NCBI GenBank assembly: GCA_027886925.1
Contig: JAPCJN010000082.1
Location: 1 to 10,062, forward strand
DNA length: 10,062 bases
Reading direction: 5' to 3'
From: Nitrososphaerota archaeon
GTDB taxonomy: Archaea; Thermoproteota; Nitrososphaeria; Nitrososphaerales; UBA183
Shown here: one piece after another, positions 6,541-10,062 of the stretch
Layout: the number at the start of each line of letters is the position of its first letter
How positions within the stretch are numbered: the stretch's first letter is position 1
Translations under genes and position numbers: made by a program
Notes under the pieces: generated by a model
Databases searched by the model: none
What the model was told of the DNA's origin: nothing
Seen by the model: the letters and a program-made list of their open reading frames with translations, nothing else

Positions 6541-7371
6541 CTAAATCTGCATGAAGTTTCGAACTTTCTGACCGGGAGAAAGCCGAGAGCGGACGCCCTG
6601 GGCAGCCGGGTCCAGCCCGCTGTCGGTGAGGAAGTGCCTCAGACTCCTGCTGTTCGGTATGGCGACGTAGGGCTCGGTCGGCCCCCACGCCGAGTAATTG
6701 TAGTTCCAGGTCTGGGATATGCCACCGTTGACGCGAAAGAAATACAGGCACGACGGCTCGGTAGGCATCTGGTAGGACCCCGAGGTGCCTTTGATGTCGT
6801 TCAGGTCGATCGATCCCTTCGTGGTGACCAGAGGGTCGTCCATGTTGACCGTCAGCTTGGTGAAGTCAAGCTTCTGCGGATCGGAGGGAACGCCGTCCTG
6901 GTACCATCCCAGGACATACTTGTCATAGCTCGTCGCCGAAGACCACATTACCGTGATGCGGTTAGGCTGGTTCAAATTAGCAGGATAGGGGACAAAGGCA
7001 TCGATCACCGGAGGATCCAGTTTCTGCGTTAGTGGGGCCACGGTCTTTGTGGCGATATACGCGGCCGCACACGCGCTCTCCCAGTATTCCCCCCCTGTGG
7101 TATCGTCGGGCAAGTTCATGGGTCCGTCCCTGGAGCAGGCGTAGATCACCAGGTAGGCGCCGGCCGCGACTTGGACAGGAACACTGTACTCATTCTGGTT
7201 GTAAATCATGGGCACTATCTTTACCGGGGTGGCCTTGGCGGCGCCAGGGACGAGAGCATACACCTGGACGAACGATGGCAGGTCACCAGAGATTTTGAAG
7301 GTCAGGTTCAAAGTCGCCGTGCCCGCCACTATTGGTGGGACCTGCTTCAACCCCGTTATGTCGAGCGTCAT
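6541..7371 (-). CDS. Ig/fibronectin-III-like two-domain protein of unknown function
   Basis: This is a 276-residue protein. Residues 1-110 are an all-beta, Ig-like domain. Residues about 118-238 have the look of a fibronectin type III fold: a PPVIDAF first strand, ITVMWSSATSYDKYVLGW as strands B-C with the core Trp, and YFFRVNGG..YSAWGPTEPYVA as strands F-G. The last 35 residues form a distinct tail with two related bits, SLRHFL and VRNFM, separated by a GLDPAAQGVRS turn. There is no signal peptide, membrane helix or catalytic motif. ATG 7371 is preceded by a purine-rich Shine-Dalgarno (GGGGGAG within about 10 bases). The gene follows the 281-residue gene on the same strand after a 70-base gap, so the two are probably co-transcribed. 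FN3-like modules usually bind proteins or glycans. Here that role is inference only. Confidence 0.78.
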   Translation of the reverse strand: MTLDITGLKQVPPIVAGTATLNLTFKISGDLPSFVQVYALVPGAAKATPVKIVPMIYNQNEYSVPVQVAAGAYLVIYACSRDGPMNLPDDTTGGEYWESACAAAYIATKTVAPLTQKLDPPVIDAFVPYPANLNQPNRITVMWSSATSYDKYVLGWYQDGVPSDPQKLDFTKLTVNMDDPLVTTKGSIDLNDIKGTSGSYQMPTEPSCLYFFRVNGGISQTWNYNYSAWGPTEPYVAIPNSRSLRHFLTDSGLDPAAQGVRSRLSPGQKVRNFMQI

Positions 7372-7441
7372 GCTTCTCCCCCGCCTTTCGGGTAGGTTTC
7401 ACGATTCCTGCCGCCACGGGTCGTTCTAGGAGTCATCTGCC

Positions 7442-8287
7442 TCAAAGGAGGGAGACCAGTACGGGGATGAGCCCGCGTCCCGATTCGATGCGCCCCAACG
7501 ATTTTCCGATCACACGCCCCGCGGAGTGTTCCGGGTCGGCTCGCATGGCATGTCCGGGGGTGGAAGAGCTGGTCAAGAGGTCGCCGATTTCGATCGGCGC
7601 GAAATCCGCGTCAACCTTGCAGAATACTCGCCCGGAGAGGGCCAGGAGTGCTTTGCTCTCGGCACCCGGATTCCTCCCTAATATGATGGCAGGCTTCAAC
7701 GTGCCTGCCCCCGAGACGACGCCAACAACCCTCCTATCGTAAGCCTCGCAGCATCGACTCAGTCTGCCTGTACCGTCGACCACCACAACGCTCCCTGGTT
7801 CTATGTCCGCGGAGGCGACGATTTCTTCCGCGCAATCCCCTCCAGAGAAAGTCACGTCCCCGGTCACATTGACGTTGGCGCCTGCGTTGATGTCTCCCTT
7901 TGTCTGTAAGGAACCATCCACGCTCAGACCTCCGCCTATGTTCATCGGGCCTGTAACCCCGGCTTGTCCGTTCACGACGACGCTTCCATCGAACTTCCCC
8001 GCCGTTGGGCCCACTCCATGGACCCCCGCCCCTTTCTGGCTCCTCCCGTGCACGCCATCATCCGTCGAACTGCTCCCGACCACACCTATGCCCGAATTGC
8101 TTGCACCCCGAACTCCGACGCCGGAGTCCGAATCTCCCTCCACGTTTGCGGTCTGAGCGTAGTCGGGTAGTATCGCCGGCGTGGCCGTTGGTGTGGTTGT
8201 CCCACCCGGTCCGGGCGGGGCGGGAGGCTTATTGGTCGGCACGTCTAACATTATAGGAAAAGAATACTTAAGGGTTCGTGGTCCCAT
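7442..8287 (-). CDS. GxGVxG-repeat protein with phage-appendage-like C-terminal domain
   Basis: This protein has up to 281 residues. After a Pro/Thr-rich start come Gly-Val repeats (about residues 49-98, units such as GVGVRGASNSGIGVVG), then short beta-solenoid-like turns (100-150, VNGQAG, VDGSLQ, GDINAG). A compact C-terminal domain (151-281) is marked by GDCAEEI, EPGSVVVVD, YDRRVVGVVSG, GRVFCKVDADFAPIEIGDLL, STPGHAM and a GLIPVLV end. This C-terminal pattern is widespread in bacterial proteins that carry the same type of N-terminal repeats and recalls the C-terminal domains of phage neck or tail appendages. Cys152 and the Asp/Glu next to it are conserved-looking polar sites, but catalysis is not shown. 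The outermost ATG is given (8287). An AT-rich promoter-like element at 8263-8272 falls inside this reading, so the true start may be ATG 8251 or GTG 8242, the latter spaced correctly for a leaderless transcript. It is the first gene of a leftward pair with the FN3-like gene. Confidence 0.8.
   Translation of the reverse strand: MGPRTLKYSFPIMLDVPTNKPPAPPGPGGTTTPTATPAILPDYAQTANVEGDSDSGVGVRGASNSGIGVVGSSSTDDGVHGRSQKGAGVHGVGPTAGKFDGSVVVNGQAGVTGPMNIGGGLSVDGSLQTKGDINAGANVNVTGDVTFSGGDCAEEIVASADIEPGSVVVVDGTGRLSRCCEAYDRRVVGVVSGAGTLKPAIILGRNPGAESKALLALSGRVFCKVDADFAPIEIGDLLTSSSTPGHAMRADPEHSAGRVIGKSLGRIESGRGLIPVLVSLL
8263..8272 (-). promoter_or_regulatory. TATA-like element of the leftward gene pair
   Basis: On the minus strand this reads CTTAAGTATT in an AT-rich patch (to about 8250) inside GC-rich surroundings. 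Its centre is about 26 bases upstream of GTG 8242 and 16 bases upstream of ATG 8251. If it is the promoter, the start at 8287 is excluded. Confidence 0.4.
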
Positions 8288-8620
8288 GCGTTCTATCGCC
8301 CGTTATTGATGGGTCAGCCATCTGGTCTAGGCTTTGTCATCCCCGGCAAGTTCTGGGGATGGAAATGACAACTTTCCAAAGAAATATGGAATTACGGTGG
8401 GCAGAGGGAGGACGAATGTGCTGCTAGGCTTGTCGCTGCTGGCACCTTGCCTCAGATTTCGTAAGAAGCAAGCGACGCTGGCGCAGTGATAGATCAGGAT
8501 TACTCCGATTATGACATTGGTTACGGTTCCGCCGGCTCTACTGCGAATTCGTAGAAAAGTGGGATGGCGGTTATAACCAGCCATACAATGATGATTCGCC
8601 ATCCTATCAATTGCAGGGAA

Positions 8621-8650
8621 TGGTGGCAGACCCGCCGGTCTCTGCCACCA
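8621..8650. repeat. perfect 10-bp inverted repeat with 10-base loop
   Basis: TGGTGGCAGA and TCTGCCACCA are exact reverse complements separated by 10 bases. The repeat ends 22 bases before the TATA box of the 329-residue gene. It could be an operator for a dimeric regulator, the end of a non-coding transcript or the relic of a small mobile element. The symmetry is directly visible; the role is open. Confidence 0.6.
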
Positions 8651-8672
8651 GCACTTCAAAATCCGCATAAAG

Positions 8673-8680
8673 TATAAAAA
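8673..8680 (+). promoter_or_regulatory. TATA box of the 329-residue gene
   Basis: TATAAAAA is a near-ideal archaeal TATA box. Transcription would start around 8702, giving a leader of about 15 bases that includes GAGG (8704-8707), a short Shine-Dalgarno 9 bases before ATG 8717. Confidence 0.65.
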
Positions 8681-8716
8681 ATGAAGCAATCCAGATATCC
8701 GTAGAGGCTCTGCACA

Positions 8717-9706
8717 ATGCAGAAGTCAGGAAAGAAGGTTCGCGGGAGGGTCATACGGGGAAAGAATCTGGTAACCGAACAAATCTCAGGACAGGTGAAT
8801 CACATCAACTTGCTGCAGGCCGAGCTCAATTTGATCACTGAGCGTCAGCGAGCGCCTTTGGGAGAGATGTCCGAATCCTACGCGCAACGGCTGGGGGAGC
8901 GGAGAATCGAGCTAACGCGTAAGCTGCAGAAAGAACGGCCGCAGGGCCGGGTGCTTCGTGCCACACAGGCGAAGGGCAAACCGCCTGACGTCTATTTGAC
9001 GAGACTCGTCAGCGAGATCGGGAGATTGTTCGGCTCATGCAGCCAAATCGCGGTGCCGATAATGGCTGAAGGCTCGAGCGACACGCCAGGAGTCCCGGGC
9101 ACCTCTGGCGAAATCGACACGATCTCATTATGGCACGGCCAGGTGGATTTTGGAGGACGACCTCTTGACACGGGTCAGCAGAATCCGGACACGGAAAAGT
9201 TCTGGAGTCACCACTGGAATTGGACGGTGGTCTTTCCACCGGCGCCGTCAGACGGCACGATATCCTTTGATTTTGCGGTGGACTGCGGTATACACATCGT
9301 CCAAGCACCTGCACACTTAGGCTACGTCGGGACGCCGGTGACTCTGATGACCACGAGCGATGCTGAAAGCGAGCCCCTCTCGAACTTGACGCTCGTCGGA
9401 TGGCCCACAAACATCTCGCTGCCCCAGACCTCGTTCGACTCTGACACTACTCTGCCCGTTTCAGGGACCATCGCAGCAAAGGCGGGACGGAGCGCGGCCG
9501 TCGCCCTCTTTTGCGGGGCGATCGTGGGCATGGCAAGCGGGTCATGCACTTTCGGTGTCGCGCCGGATTCCTACTTCTACACACGCCTGTCGTCTGGCCG
9601 ACAGCCCTGGCCCATTGACTATGGGATGATCCAGTACTGCTTCAATCCAACATGGTGGATCGAGGCGGTCAGGGCGAGATATCTGGAGACGCTGCGGGCA
9701 GCCTAG
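8717..9706 (+). CDS. uncharacterised protein: helical N-terminus plus beta-rich body
   Basis: I do not recognise this 329-residue protein. Its first 18 residues are strongly basic (KKVRGRVIRGK). Residues about 20-80 are helical and charged, with heptad-like spacing, and are a likely coiled coil. After a Gly/Ser/Pro linker (118-130) comes a body of about 170 residues that looks all-beta and aromatic-rich: ISLWHGQVDFGG, FWSHHWNWTVVF, ISFDFAVDCGIHIV, LTLVGWPTNISL and TLPVSGTIAAKAG. The C-terminus carries IQYCFNPTWWIEAVRARYLETL, ending in a helix. Five Cys residues (108, 190, 266, 277, 308) could pair in an oxidising setting. There is no signal peptide; a short hydrophobic run at 258-275 is rich in Ala/Gly and sits within the beta body. 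The start is set by the TATA box and GAGG just upstream. Codon composition matches its neighbours, so it looks like a real, expressed gene. Confidence 0.8.
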   Translation: MQKSGKKVRGRVIRGKNLVTEQISGQVNHINLLQAELNLITERQRAPLGEMSESYAQRLGERRIELTRKLQKERPQGRVLRATQAKGKPPDVYLTRLVSEIGRLFGSCSQIAVPIMAEGSSDTPGVPGTSGEIDTISLWHGQVDFGGRPLDTGQQNPDTEKFWSHHWNWTVVFPPAPSDGTISFDFAVDCGIHIVQAPAHLGYVGTPVTLMTTSDAESEPLSNLTLVGWPTNISLPQTSFDSDTTLPVSGTIAAKAGRSAAVALFCGAIVGMASGSCTFGVAPDSYFYTRLSSGRQPWPIDYGMIQYCFNPTWWIEAVRARYLETLRAA

Positions 9707-9766
9707 CCGCATATAGAGAGACAGGCTAGAATTTGCACGGGGAGGTTCCGTCTGAAGATCTAGAAT

Positions 9767-10062
9767 CTAAGCCTTGGACAAGGCGAGTATCTTGTAAGGG
9801 GCCCAGCTTATCTTGGGCCTTATCTCCTTCTCGATCCTAAAGATATCGGATAAATATTTCATATCGTCTTTCGCGTCGCGGAATGAATCGCTCAGCAGAG
9901 CATGAGAATCTGGGGACATCCACGACAGCAAACGATCGTAAGCTCCGAAACGCCTCCTTCCGAGGTTATGGAAGACCAAGTTGGACACGAAAAGGTCGAA
10001 CCCCCTGTGACCGTAGTCGGAGGCGAGGATGTCTCCTCTCTCGAAGTGGACCCTGTCTGAGA
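9767..10062 (-). CDS. class I SAM-dependent methyltransferase, C-terminal part (5' partial)
   Basis: The frame enters from the right edge and ends at TAG (9769-9767 on the minus strand), giving 97 residues. DRVHFERGDI is the end of the strand with the acidic motif of Rossmann-like methyltransferases. FDLFVSNLVFHNL matches the strand-4 post-motif (usual form FD-x-V-V-S-x-x-x-x-H-x-x), followed by a helix and the WMSPDSHALLSDSF strand. The family adds a methyl group from S-adenosylmethionine to small molecules, lipids or proteins; the substrate cannot be told. The SAM-binding glycine loop lies outside the window. The C-terminus is short and ends soon after the fold, as in Methyltransf_11/25-type enzymes. 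The gene is convergent with the 329-residue gene, 60 bases away, and is probably not part of the same functional group. Confidence 0.8.
   Translation of the reverse strand, partial: SDRVHFERGDILASDYGHRGFDLFVSNLVFHNLGRRRFGAYDRLLSWMSPDSHALLSDSFRDAKDDMKYLSDIFRIEKEIRPKISWAPYKILALSKA

Larger units (their letters stand above)
8288..8716. other. divergent intergenic region
   Basis: These 429 bases separate the leftward pair from the rightward 329-residue gene. They hold a CATCCCC/GGGGATG hairpin (8338-8361, 10-base loop), a perfect 10-bp inverted repeat (8621-8650) and the TATA box at 8673. A minus-strand frame of 120 codons covers most of it (8327-8689). Its product has one possible membrane helix but no family resemblance, and it overlaps both the inverted repeat and the promoter flank, so I do not call it a gene. 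Confidence 0.5.

Noticed and set aside
8327..8689. Minus-strand open frame of 120 codons with one possible membrane helix.
   Set aside because: It shows no family resemblance or Shine-Dalgarno, and it overlaps the inverted repeat and the flank of a clear promoter.
1..10062. CRISPR arrays, insertion-sequence transposases, integrases or replication origins.
   Set aside because: No regularly spaced direct repeats, transposase or integrase motifs were seen in any frame.

Overview
The window looks archaeal and most likely comes from a member of the Nitrososphaeria (Thaumarchaeota). This rests on four signs: a soluble histidine kinase with the tandem N-terminal sensor region typical of thaumarchaeal kinases, a PEF-CTERM-like anchor on a Ser/Thr-rich surface protein, TATA-type promoter elements instead of -35/-10 boxes, and a mix of Shine-Dalgarno and apparently leaderless starts. 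The DNA is GC-rich with AT-rich promoter islands. The lineage call is inference; no ribosomal or other marker gene is present.

Left part (1-2816): the 3' end of a surface-protein gene with a C-terminal membrane anchor; a decayed winged-helix regulator; then an intact two-component pair, a 561-residue cytosolic histidine kinase followed by a 127-residue stand-alone receiver.

Middle (2817-3700): about 880 bases with no intact gene. It holds a hairpin that may end the two-component transcript, a degenerate tRNA-like stretch, a TATA box with a structured leader, and a broken small cupin gene carrying one in-frame stop and two +1 frameshifts. A second TATA-like box and two short hairpins precede the next gene.

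Right part (3701-9706): a group of four unusual, beta-rich proteins without signal peptides. They are an 880-residue protein with an LGFP-type propeller, a glycine-rich hydrophobic segment and an HELTH zincin-like domain; a leftward pair encoding a repeat/appendage-like protein and an Ig/FN3-like protein; and a divergent 329-residue orphan with a helical N-terminus and a beta-rich body. Several resemble families better known from bacteria, so this looks like an accessory, partly acquired cluster. A common role, such as surface binding or release of a hydrolytic protein, is possible but is not shown by the sequence.

Right edge (9767-10062): the C-terminal part of a class I SAM-dependent methyltransferase on the minus strand, running out of the window.
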